Shown: in pieces, positions 1-5,580 of the stretch | How the letters are laid out: each line of letters begins with the position of its first letter | Numbering within the stretch: the first letter of the stretch is position 1 | Assembly: GCA_958477465.1 (NCBI GenBank) | Contig: CAUEFX010000102.1 | Coordinates: forward strand, 1-9,208 | Source: an uncultured Bacteroides sp. | GTDB taxonomy: Bacteria; Bacteroidota; Bacteroidia; Bacteroidales; Bacteroidaceae | Reading direction: 5' to 3' | Length of the DNA stretch: 9,208 nucleotides | Made by a program: the position numbers and the translations under genes | Notes under the pieces: generated by a model | Seen by the model: only the letters and a program-made list of their open reading frames with translations | What the model was told of the DNA's origin: nothing | The model's database searches: none

Positions 1-318
1 CGTTTCGGGTGCTTAAAAAGGTAGGGATTAGGGAATGCAAGGTTTTTCGGAAAAAGAATAGGATAAAATGAAGATTTGAGCAGAATTGAGCATTTCAACT
101 GACTGTCAGTAGGTTTGGGCATAGGTTGGCACAAGGTGGCACAGATGGGGAAGACAGGCTTTGGGAAGAATATGGAAACAGATGCACTTCCAAATCATTA
201 CCCGATATCGGATGCACTTTTAATACTAACGGTCTATATTTCTGTGTTCTGCGTAGGTTTACATTCTGCCCTTACAACTCCCATAAACTAATTTTGCACC
301 AAACAAAAAGTAAGGATT
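1..318. other. Non-coding region upstream of the integrase, with short repeats
   Basis: No convincing gene lies here. The region carries repeats of the kind that bind integrase or excision proteins: TTGAGCA at 76-82 and 86-92 (10 bp apart), related TTGGGCA at 115-121, TGGCACA at 127-133 and 137-143 (again 10 bp apart), an inverted repeat ACTGAC-T-GTCAGT at 98-110, GATGCACTT at 181-189 and 211-219, and the palindrome CCGATATCGG at 202-211 between the last two. In related elements the attachment site lies next to the integrase gene, so an att site with arm-type sites is a reasonable inference. No core site could be identified. One reading frame is open from 3 to the stop at 69-71, which is too short to call as the end of an upstream gene. 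Confidence 0.5.
289..296 (+). promoter_or_regulatory. Bacteroidetes-type -7 promoter box for the integrase
   Basis: TAATTTTG matches the Bacteroidetes -7 consensus TAnnTTTG and sits 22 bases before the integrase ATG. Transcription would start near 303, leaving a leader of about 16 nt. No clear -33 TTTG is present; the region around 264-268 reads TTCTG. A weaker alternative -7 box, TATATTTC, lies at 235-242. Confidence 0.55.
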
Positions 319-1527
319 ATGAGGAGTACATTCAAGACCGTGTTCTACGTGAACGCAAGCAAAGAGAAGAACGGAGTTGTCCCCATCATGGGACGTGTGA
401 CCATCAACGGGACTATCGCACAGTTCAGTTGCAAGCAGACCATCCCAAAAGCACTTTGGGATGCGAAAGGCAACCGCGCCAAAGGCAAGAGCAAGGAAGC
501 ACAGGCGGTAAACTTCGCGTTGGACAACATCAAGGCGCAGATAACGAAGCACTACCAGCGTCTTTCCGACCGTGAAGCCTGTGTGACCGCCGAAATGGTA
601 CGTAATGCTTATCAGGGCATAGGCACAGAGTATGAGACCTTGCTACGTGCCTTTGACAAGGAGAACGCGGATTTTGCCAAACGTGTGGGCAAAGACCGCT
701 CCAAGCGCACATATCTGAAATACCTGACTGTCCGCAAATATTTGGCTGAGTTTATCAGAAAGCAATATAAACGTGCCGACATAACGATGAACGAACTTAC
801 GGAGGATTTCATCCGCGACTATTGCCTGTATCTGCGCAACGAGGCAGGGCTTGCACAATCTTCCGTGTGGATATACTCCATACCATTGAAACATATCGTC
901 ACCACAGCACACTACAACGGAAAGATACCGAGAAACCCGTTTGCAATGTACCACGTTGACCCCGACCACAAGGAACGTGGTTTCCTTACGGAAGAGGAAC
1001 TTCAGGCATTGGGCGCAATCAAACTGGAGAATCCCAACTTTGCACTGGCAAGGGACTTGTTCCTGTTCGGATGCTGGACGGGCATATCGTTCATAGACAT
1101 CAAGAACCTCACGACTGACAATATCGTGGAAATGAACGGTGCGCTGTGGATTGTGTCGAAACGGCAAAAGACAGGTGTCCCGTTCCAAGTCAAGCTGATG
1201 GACATTCCGATGCAGATAATCAAGCGTTACGAGCCGTTCCGAAAAGAAAAGAGGCTATTTAACATAGGCTCACTTGACATGGTAAACAAACGCATAAAGA
1301 ACATAGCGAAGAAGTGCGGTATCGAGAAGCCGGTTTCCTTTCACCTCAGCCGCCACAGCTTCGCTGTCATGGCATTGAACTACGGTATGCCGATAGAAAG
1401 CGTGAGCAAGATACTCGGACATACGGACATCAAGACCACGCAAATTTATGCCAAGGTAACGAACACGAAACTAAACAGCGACATTTCCGCCTTTGAGAAC
1501 AAAATAAGCGGACGTTTCGACATATAA
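319..1527 (+). CDS. Tyrosine recombinase / integrase of a Bacteroides mobile element
   Basis: This protein of 402 residues would catalyse site-specific integration and excision of the element. Residues 1-100 look like the arm-type DNA-binding domain (Bacteroidetes Arm-DNA-bind type), about 105-210 the SAM-like core-binding domain, and 220-395 the catalytic domain. Visible catalytic residues are Lys284 in the beta hairpin, His342 and Arg345 (HLSRH), His368 (LGH) and nucleophile Tyr377 (QIYAK). The place normally held by Arg I (TGLR) reads TGIS, so Ser257 replaces it; the same change is known in IntDOT of CTnDOT. Length is normal for the family. The ATG at 319 has a purine stretch AAGGA just upstream and follows a TAnnTTTG box. 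The small gene at 1538 begins 10 bp after the stop and is probably cotranscribed. The family call is secure; the exact subfamily and target site are not known. Confidence 0.95.
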   Translation: MRSTFKTVFYVNASKEKNGVVPIMGRVTINGTIAQFSCKQTIPKALWDAKGNRAKGKSKEAQAVNFALDNIKAQITKHYQRLSDREACVTAEMVRNAYQGIGTEYETLLRAFDKENADFAKRVGKDRSKRTYLKYLTVRKYLAEFIRKQYKRADITMNELTEDFIRDYCLYLRNEAGLAQSSVWIYSIPLKHIVTTAHYNGKIPRNPFAMYHVDPDHKERGFLTEEELQALGAIKLENPNFALARDLFLFGCWTGISFIDIKNLTTDNIVEMNGALWIVSKRQKTGVPFQVKLMDIPMQIIKRYEPFRKEKRLFNIGSLDMVNKRIKNIAKKCGIEKPVSFHLSRHSFAVMALNYGMPIESVSKILGHTDIKTTQIYAKVTNTKLNSDISAFENKISGRFDI

Positions 1528-1537
1528 CCGCTTGATT

Positions 1538-1903
1538 ATGGAACGGGGCATTATTACGATGAATGAGTACGGTAGAGTGACTATACCCACTTCTACAAAT
1601 GTATGGATGACAGAGGCAGAGCAGTCCTCATTGTTGGGTACAATCGCCCCAACACTCCGTGCCGCCATCCGAGCCGTATATAAAAGTGGAGTGCTGAAAC
1701 GACATGAGGCAGAACGGTATATCCGTTTGCCCGACGGCTACGGCATGGAAGTGTACGCCCTGCCTATGGTCGTGGCAATTGCATTCCGCATCAATACCCC
1801 ATGTGCGGCAATGGTGCGCGATACCCTGCTGGAAAGGCTGTACGGGCGAAAAGAAAGACAAGTCCTGTGGGTGTCAATTGACAGACCGATGTGCGAGTGT
1901 TAG
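1538..1903 (+). CDS. Small helix-turn-helix-like protein next to the integrase
   Basis: This protein of 121 residues has no function I can name. Residues 23-52 (WMTEAEQSSLLG through VYKSGVL) look like a winged-helix or helix-turn-helix unit, and residues 70-100 (EVYALPMVVAIAFRINTPCA, then RDTLLERL) resemble the segment following the HTH in RhuM-like proteins. It lies 10 bp after the integrase stop, in the same direction, and is followed directly by a palindrome and a terminator, so the two genes form one unit. By position it could be an excision (directionality) factor or a regulator; this is inference. The start is uncertain: ATG 1538 was chosen, ATG 1559 (MNEYGRVTIPT) would give 114 residues and has GGGG 10 bases upstream, and TTG 1532 is less likely. 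Confidence 0.75.
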   Translation: MERGIITMNEYGRVTIPTSTNVWMTEAEQSSLLGTIAPTLRAAIRAVYKSGVLKRHEAERYIRLPDGYGMEVYALPMVVAIAFRINTPCAAMVRDTLLERLYGRKERQVLWVSIDRPMCEC

Positions 1904-1925
1904 AGCGTGGGTACGTACCTACGCT
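1904..1925. repeat. 22-bp near-perfect palindrome after the small gene
   Basis: The bases right after the stop codon form arms AGCGT and ACGCT around a perfect central palindrome GGTACGTACC (1910-1919). The only mismatch is G1909 opposite T1920. With no loop it fits a protein-binding DNA site better than an RNA hairpin. The inner TACGTACCTAC (1912-1922) recurs inverted as GTAGGTACGTA at 3626-3636. It may be an operator for the adjacent HTH-like protein (inference). Confidence 0.5.
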
Positions 1926-1929
1926 AACT

Positions 1930-1980
1930 GCCCGAAGAAGCGACAAGGGAATGCTTCTTCGGGCTTTATTTTTTTGTTTT
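1930..1980 (+). terminator. Strong rho-independent terminator of the integrase operon
   Basis: A perfect 12-bp stem pairs GCCCGAAGAAGC (1930-1941) with GCTTCTTCGGGC (1953-1964) around an 11-nt loop, followed by a T-rich tract from 1965 to 1980. It closes the integrase and small-gene unit. Confidence 0.93.
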
Positions 1981-1983
1981 GCT

Positions 1984-2005
1984 GCACATTTTCTTATGTG
2001 CTTTT
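1984..2005 (+). terminator. Second, weaker terminator-like hairpin
   Basis: GCACAT (1984-1989) pairs with ATGTGC (1996-2001) around a 6-nt loop and is followed by TTTT. It lies 20 bp after the strong terminator and may act as a back-up. Confidence 0.45.
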
Positions 2006-2082
2006 CTGCATTTTCTCGTCTGTCGGTTACGATTGCGCCATTCCGCTTCGTTTTGCGTATCAAGGTTTTAAGCATTATACCG

Positions 2083-2090
2083 TAGCTTTG
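2083..2090 (+). promoter_or_regulatory. Bacteroidetes-type -7 promoter box for the SF3 helicase gene
   Basis: TAGCTTTG is a full match to TAnnTTTG. A GTTTT run at 2065-2069, about 17 bp upstream, could serve as the -33 element. Transcription would start near 2097 and give a leader of about 55 nt. Confidence 0.6.
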
Positions 2091-2111
2091 CATCCGATTG
2101 TTTAACCTGTT

Positions 2112-2129
2112 GCCGACACTGCTGTCGGC
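2112..2129 (+). promoter_or_regulatory. Stem-loop in the leader of the SF3 helicase gene
   Basis: GCCGACA (2112-2118) and TGTCGGC (2123-2129) form a perfect 7-bp stem with loop CTGC. It ends 22 bases before the start codon and has no U tract, so it is a leader structure that may affect mRNA stability or translation rather than a terminator. Confidence 0.55.
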
Positions 2130-2151
2130 GGCATAAAACCAAGCAAAGCCT

Positions 2152-3339
2152 ATGGCAGAACAAGACGAATTCATCCGCGTGGGGACAACCCTCTACAAGA
2201 TTGTTGACCAGCCACTGATTGACGGGGGCTGTGTGAAGAAACGCATCGCATGGAACTCCGAGACATTGAGGCAGGACTACGGCAAAGACCGCATGGCGAC
2301 CGTGCCGAAGTATGACGGTTTCTGTACCGTCCCCGACCATGTGGGTTACAAGCCCGTAGTCGGAAAGTTCCTCAACCTCTACGAGCCGATAGGACACCGA
2401 CCGCAGGAAGGCGGCTTCCCCTGCATCCGCTCGTTGGTGGAACACATCTTCGGGGAGCAATACGAGTTGGGCATGGACTACCTGCAACTGCTCTACCTTT
2501 ATCCTATTCAGAAACTTCCTATCCTGCTGTTCGTGTCCGAAGAACGGAACACGGGCAAAAGCACGTTCCTCAACTTCCTGAAAGCCATCTTTAAAGACAA
2601 TGTGACGTTCAATACCAACGAGGACTTCCGCAGCCAGTTCAATTCCGATTGGACAGGGAAACTGCTCATCATGGTGGATGAAGTACTGCTCAACCGCAGG
2701 GAGGACAGTGAACGGTTGAAGAACCTCAGTACTACATTGTCCTATAAGGTGGAAGCCAAAGGCAAAGACCGTAACGAAATAGGTTTCTTCGCCAAGTTCG
2801 TGTTGTGTTCCAACAACGAGCATCTGCCCGTTATCATAGATGCAGGCGAGACACGCTATTGGGTACGCAAGATAGGACGGTTGCAGTGTGATGACACCGA
2901 TTTCCTGCAAAAGCTGAAGGATGAAATCCCCGCTTTCCTGTACTTCCTTATCCATAGGGAGTTGTCAACGAAAAAAGAAAGCCGTATGTGGTTTGCCCCG
3001 AAGCTGATTGAGACGGAAGCCCTGCGGAAGATAATCCGCAGCAACCGTAACCGTCTGGAGATTGAGATGGCAGACTTGCTGCTTGACATCATGGCGAAGA
3101 TGGAGGTGGAAACGGTGTCATTCTGCCTAAACGACATCATCCCCCTGTTGCTGTGTTCGCAGGTCAAGGCGGAGAAGCCGCAGGTGCGTAAAGTGTTGCA
3201 GGAGTGCTGGAAACTATCACCGGCACCCAACGGGCTTACCTATACCACCTACGTGTATGGCGGTGACGGACGCTATCATACCCGTAAAGACGTGGGCAGG
3301 TATTACACTGTGACAAAAGTACTGCTGGAGAGCCTCTGA
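2152..3339 (+). CDS. Superfamily 3 helicase (DUF5906 / primase-helicase type)
   Basis: This 395-residue protein is a probable replicative helicase of the element. SF3 motifs are in order: Walker A ERNTGKST (131-138), Walker B LLIMVDE (171-177), motif C FVLCSNNE (216-223), and a likely arginine finger at R235 in ETRYWVRK. Residues 1-115 are a short N-terminal region without a visible primase motif, and the C-terminal third looks like a helical or winged accessory part. Related proteins in Bacteroides mobile elements are often annotated as primase-helicases; here only the helicase half is evident. The ATG at 2152 follows a promoter and leader hairpin; there is no strong Shine-Dalgarno sequence. 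The gene stands alone, with 600 bp of non-coding DNA after it holding repeat clusters that could be its origin. It probably supports replication of the excised circle or processing during transfer (inference). Confidence 0.88.
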   Translation: MAEQDEFIRVGTTLYKIVDQPLIDGGCVKKRIAWNSETLRQDYGKDRMATVPKYDGFCTVPDHVGYKPVVGKFLNLYEPIGHRPQEGGFPCIRSLVEHIFGEQYELGMDYLQLLYLYPIQKLPILLFVSEERNTGKSTFLNFLKAIFKDNVTFNTNEDFRSQFNSDWTGKLLIMVDEVLLNRREDSERLKNLSTTLSYKVEAKGKDRNEIGFFAKFVLCSNNEHLPVIIDAGETRYWVRKIGRLQCDDTDFLQKLKDEIPAFLYFLIHRELSTKKESRMWFAPKLIETEALRKIIRSNRNRLEIEMADLLLDIMAKMEVETVSFCLNDIIPLLLCSQVKAEKPQVRKVLQECWKLSPAPNGLTYTTYVYGGDGRYHTRKDVGRYYTVTKVLLESL

Positions 3340-3344
3340 TATTC

Positions 3345-3594
3345 TGTTGAATTGTTGAATAGATATAATATGATGTTGATATATAGCAAAATACAGGCTC
3401 AACAGAAAACCAACAACGCCAAACGGACGATGAAGAGGAAACATTGCAGTATCCGGTTCTGCCATCACTTTTTCTTTTCGCTGTCGTTTGTTGTGCATTA
3501 TGTGTTTGTTGAGGATAAGTTGAATATGTATAACACAATGTTTCAATGTGTTACCATCCATTCTCAACGGTTCAACGTTTTTACATACCTCAAC
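3345..3594. repeat. Iteron-like cluster of GTTGA motifs
   Basis: GTTGA occurs on the top strand at 3346, 3354, 3375, 3508 and 3519, and on the bottom strand (read as TCAAC) at 3399, 3564, 3572 and 3590. That is nine in 250 bp, where about half of one would be expected by chance. The first two are an exact tandem of TGTTGAAT (3345-3352, 3353-3360). A second pair with the same 8-bp spacing, in the opposite orientation, sits at 3564 and 3572. The layout suggests binding sites for a replication or transfer protein. Confidence 0.55.
3531..3553. repeat. Inverted repeat TAACACA / TGTGTTA
   Basis: Perfect 7-bp arms (3531-3537 and 3547-3553) are separated by 9 nt, inside the GTTGA cluster. No U tract follows, so it is not a terminator. 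Confidence 0.5.
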
Positions 3595-3632
3595 AAGTCC
3601 GCAGGGAAACGGTTGGACATTCCAAGTAGGTA

Positions 3633-3688
3633 CGTATGCCGACATGACATCATCCCGACAAGCAGACATGGCAACATGACGGCATGAC
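3633..3688. repeat. Degenerate 8-bp phased direct repeat, consensus RRCATGAC
   Basis: CATGAC occurs at 3643, 3675 and 3683, and CATGGC at 3667. Their starts differ by 24, 8 and 8 bp, so all share one 8-bp register beginning at 3641. Units at 3633, 3649 and 3657 in the same register match more weakly. It lies about 85 bp before the first large oriT stem-loop, a typical place for accessory protein sites. Confidence 0.5.
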
Positions 3689-3772
3689 GTACCATCCCAA
3701 ACTGGCGAAAGAGGGAAAAACATACGGCAACTACCGACAGCGTAGCGGATTTTGAGGAACGGAAAAGCCATA

Positions 3773-3832
3773 GCTCATTAGGGCGTTTTCTTCACGCACC
3801 GCTGCGCTAATGCTAAAAACGCCCCAATGAGC
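3773..3832. repeat. Large inverted repeat in the oriT candidate, 17-bp arms
   Basis: The left arm (3773-3789, GCTCATTAGGGCGTTTT) and the right arm (3816-3832, AAAACGCCCCAATGAGC) pair over 17 bp with one mismatch (A3780 opposite C3825). The 26-nt loop contains a GC-rich stretch. It ends 107 bp before the relaxase start codon. Large inverted repeats upstream of the mob gene are typical of relaxase recognition regions. Confidence 0.75.
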
Positions 3833-3833
3833 C

Positions 3834-3865
3834 AACGGGGTTACACCCCTCTGGACACCCCCGTT
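3834..3865. other. Probable oriT nick region with alternative hairpins
   Basis: AACGGGG (3834-3840) can pair with CCCCGTT (3859-3865) as a 7-bp stem, or GGGG (3837-3840) can pair locally with CCCC (3846-3849) around the loop TTACA. The two folds exclude each other. A second small hairpin, TGCGG/CCGCA, follows at 3870-3884. Position next to the 17-bp inverted repeat and upstream of a MobV gene supports oriT. The nick site itself is not identifiable, as no exact match to the pMV158 nick sequence was seen. Confidence 0.5.
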
Positions 3866-3898
3866 TTCATGCGGCACGACCGCAGCGGACGGGCATGA

Positions 3899-3912
3899 AC
3901 AAACAAGTTTGT
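3899..3912. promoter_or_regulatory. Short palindrome before the relaxase start
   Basis: ACAAAC (3899-3904) and GTTTGT (3907-3912) form perfect 6-bp arms around AA, 26 bases before the relaxase ATG. It could be an operator used by the relaxase or another element protein to control mob expression (inference). Confidence 0.4.
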
Positions 3913-3938
3913 ATAACCTATAAAAACAAAAGACGAAC

Positions 3939-5234
3939 ATGGGATACATAAGCATCCAATTCAACAAGGCGAAAGGCTCGGCGGACACGGGAGCGTCCGA
4001 CCACATCGAACGCAAGACCATACCCAAGAACGCCGACCCTACACGCACCTGCCTCAACCGTGAGCTGGTGGACTTCCCCGATGGCGTGACGAACCGTACC
4101 GAGGCGATCAACCACCGTATCCGCACGGCAGGCATCAAGAGGAAGATAACGCCCGACCAAGTGAGGGCAATCCGCATCGTGCTTTCGGGCACACATGAGG
4201 ACATGATGAAAGTGCAGGACGAGGGTAGGCTGAACGAATGGTGTGCGGACAACCTGCAATGGTTGCACCGCACGTTCGGACGGGAGAATACCGTTTCGGC
4301 AGTCCTGCACATGGACGAGCATACGCCGCACATCCACGCTACGGTCGTACCGATTGTAACGGGCGAACGCAGGAAAGCGAAAAAGAAGCAACAGGTGGAA
4401 GGCAAGCGCACCTACCGTAAGAAAACGGATGCCATTCGCCTGTGCGCTGATGACGTACTGACACGTGAGAAGCTGTCAGCCTATCACGACAGCTACGCGG
4501 AGGCAATGGCGAAATACAGCTTGCAGCGTGGCATCCGTGGCTCGGAGGCACGGCATACCACCACCGCCCAATACTACCGTGATTTGAAGCGGCAGACGGG
4601 AGAACTTGAAGCCAATGTGCAGCAGTTGCAAACGGAAAGACAACAGGCGGAACAGAAACTTGACGAGGTGAAGCAAGGAATCAAGTCGGAAAAACTGGAA
4701 GCCGCTAAGACTGAGGCGAAAGCCGCACTCGTGGCAAAGGTCGGTTCTCTTTTAGGCGGTGGAAAGTTGAAAGCGGAAAGGGAAGGGTTTCAGCATCGCA
4801 TAACGGAACTTGAAAATCAAAATGCAAGGTTAGAGCAACGTATCAAGCAGATGGAATGTGAACACCAAACCCAATGCAGCAAGTTCGGTGAGTATATAGA
4901 CAAGGTAAAACGATACTTTCCTCATGTGGATAAATTGTTGCCCCTGATAGACTTCTGTCGTAATACGTTGCACTTCTCCGAACAGATAATCCAAGAATTG
5001 TGCAAGTTGAAGAAGGTGAAGTTAAAGGGTGATTTTTATTCACCCGAATTTAACCGTAAATTCCATGCAGAAGGTGCGGCTTTCTCGTTTGAAGAAGATA
5101 AAAGCAGAACTGGACATTTCCGAATATGCGTGAATGATATTCCGCTTGTGCAATGGTTCCGGCAGAAGGCGCATGAATGGAGAAACGGTTTGGGGATTAC
5201 TACCCAAAAGCAAAGTAATGGGATGAAAATTTAA
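3939..5234 (+). CDS. MobV-family relaxase (Mob_Pre, plasmid mobilization/recombination)
   Basis: This 431-residue relaxase would nick oriT and pilot the single strand to a recipient. Residues 1-210 form the relaxase domain. Motif I holds His22 in DHIER, the same number as the catalytic His22 of MobM from pMV158, followed by NADPTRTCLNREL. The metal-binding motif HMDEHTPHIH (124-133) continues into ATVVP, a classic MobV signature. Residues about 216-262 and 279-312 are charged, Gln/Glu/Lys-rich coiled coils. The C-terminal 100 residues are Bacteroides-type and of unknown role. The start MGYISIQFNKAKGS fits the conserved N-terminus of the family. There are no mating-pair genes nearby, so mobilization needs a helper element. 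Base composition falls along the gene: 38 of 60 bases are G or C at 4021-4080 but only 26 of 60 at 5041-5100, which suggests a mosaic gene. Confidence 0.95.
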   Translation: MGYISIQFNKAKGSADTGASDHIERKTIPKNADPTRTCLNRELVDFPDGVTNRTEAINHRIRTAGIKRKITPDQVRAIRIVLSGTHEDMMKVQDEGRLNEWCADNLQWLHRTFGRENTVSAVLHMDEHTPHIHATVVPIVTGERRKAKKKQQVEGKRTYRKKTDAIRLCADDVLTREKLSAYHDSYAEAMAKYSLQRGIRGSEARHTTTAQYYRDLKRQTGELEANVQQLQTERQQAEQKLDEVKQGIKSEKLEAAKTEAKAALVAKVGSLLGGGKLKAEREGFQHRITELENQNARLEQRIKQMECEHQTQCSKFGEYIDKVKRYFPHVDKLLPLIDFCRNTLHFSEQIIQELCKLKKVKLKGDFYSPEFNRKFHAEGAAFSFEEDKSRTGHFRICVNDIPLVQWFRQKAHEWRNGLGITTQKQSNGMKI

Positions 5235-5316
5235 TGCACGCGCATAAATCCCGCTCAAACAGTCTCAAAAAGTAAAGAAAATCATTCAATGAAAGGAATT
5301 TATCAAGGATTTTAGC

Positions 5317-5324
5317 TACTTTTG
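5317..5324 (+). promoter_or_regulatory. Bacteroidetes-type -7 promoter box for the structured leader and lipoprotein
   Basis: TACTTTTG is a full match to TAnnTTTG and is followed by CA. TTTA at 5298-5301, 19 bp upstream, is a near match to the -33 TTTG element. The transcript would start near 5331, which gives a 250-nt leader before the lipoprotein start codon. Confidence 0.65.
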
Positions 5325-5391
5325 CAATTGGATTGGGGAAGCCCTTTCCGAAACATAGAAAAAGAAGAAGCGTTATGCTTATCTTGTAGAA

Positions 5392-5502
5392 CGGAAACCT
5401 GAGAAATTTCTGAATTGTGTACAAGGGTAGCATAGTGGTTCTCACGCTATAGCGTGGGCTGCTATTACTACATCTGTACACAGGGTTTTCTCAGGACCTC
5501 CG
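5392..5502 (+). ncRNA. Long nested hairpin RNA, structured leader or small RNA
   Basis: Five complementary blocks nest in order. CGGA (5392-5395) pairs with TCCG (5499-5502). CCTGAGAAA (5398-5406) pairs with TTTCTCAGG (5487-5495). TGTGTACA (5416-5423) pairs with TGTACACA (5475-5482). GGTAGCA (5426-5432) pairs with TGCTATT (5460-5466), using G-U pairs. CTCACGC (5441-5447) pairs with GCGTGGG (5452-5458) around the loop TATA. This builds one rod of about 110 nt with small internal loops, downstream of a full promoter match. I do not recognise it as a known RNA family. It could be a regulatory leader of the lipoprotein gene, an independent small RNA ending near 5541, or the DNA footprint of a palindromic mini-element. 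The pairing is seen directly; the function is unknown. Confidence 0.6.
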
Positions 5503-5580
5503 AACTAAGACGTAGCATCGCAGTGCCACGCTTCGTGTTTTGGATAAGTGTCAATAATTATCATTAAAATAGTGAACATT

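Larger units (their letters stand above)
3340..3938. other. 600-bp non-coding region: candidate origin and oriT
   Basis: No convincing gene is found on either strand between the SF3 helicase and the relaxase. The left part (3345-3594) carries nine GTTGA/TCAAC motifs and an inverted repeat TAACACA...TGTGTTA (3531-3553). The middle (3633-3688) has an 8-bp phased repeat. The right part (3773-3912) has a series of inverted repeats just upstream of the MobV gene, where oriT of this relaxase family normally lies. No recognisable promoter box was found for the relaxase gene, which may start from within the oriT structures. Confidence 0.7.
5235..5580 (+). other. Intergenic region with promoter and structured leader
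   Basis: No terminator is visible directly after the relaxase gene. A Bacteroidetes promoter box lies at 5317-5324, a four-codon ORF (ATG CTT ATC TTG TAG, 5375-5389) follows, then the nested hairpin at 5392-5502, and a small hairpin CACG-CTT-CGTG with TTTT at 5527-5541. The lipoprotein gene begins at 5581. The region marks the boundary between the mobilization backbone and the AT-richer cargo. Confidence 0.6.

Noticed and set aside
126..575. Open frame upstream of and overlapping the integrase start
   Set aside because: It lies out of frame over conserved integrase sequence and has no family features; the integrase frame is clearly real.
1087..1095. Loss of Arg I as a sign of a dead integrase
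   Set aside because: The frame is intact, the other catalytic residues are present, and the same substitution is known in active IntDOT-type integrases.
3352..3687. Plus-strand open frame of 111 codons in the oriT region
   Set aside because: It begins with TTG, has an unusual residue mix rich in His, Phe and Cys, and covers the repeat arrays; it is more likely non-coding DNA.
3217..3771. Minus-strand open frame, including a possible start MAEPDTAMFPLHRPFGVV with a hydrophobic stretch
   Set aside because: It runs antisense over the end of the SF3 helicase gene and the repeat region. The purine-rich stretch before its internal ATG is suggestive, but no promoter box or family was seen. Homolog conservation would be needed.
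5392..5502. Integron attC site
   Set aside because: The palindrome has the right size, but the conserved RYYYAAC and GTTRRRY end motifs are absent and no integron integrase is present.
5548..5580. GTG 5548 as the lipoprotein start
   Set aside because: It adds a hydrophobic MSIIIIKIVNI stretch before a complete lipoprotein signal peptide that begins at ATG 5581.
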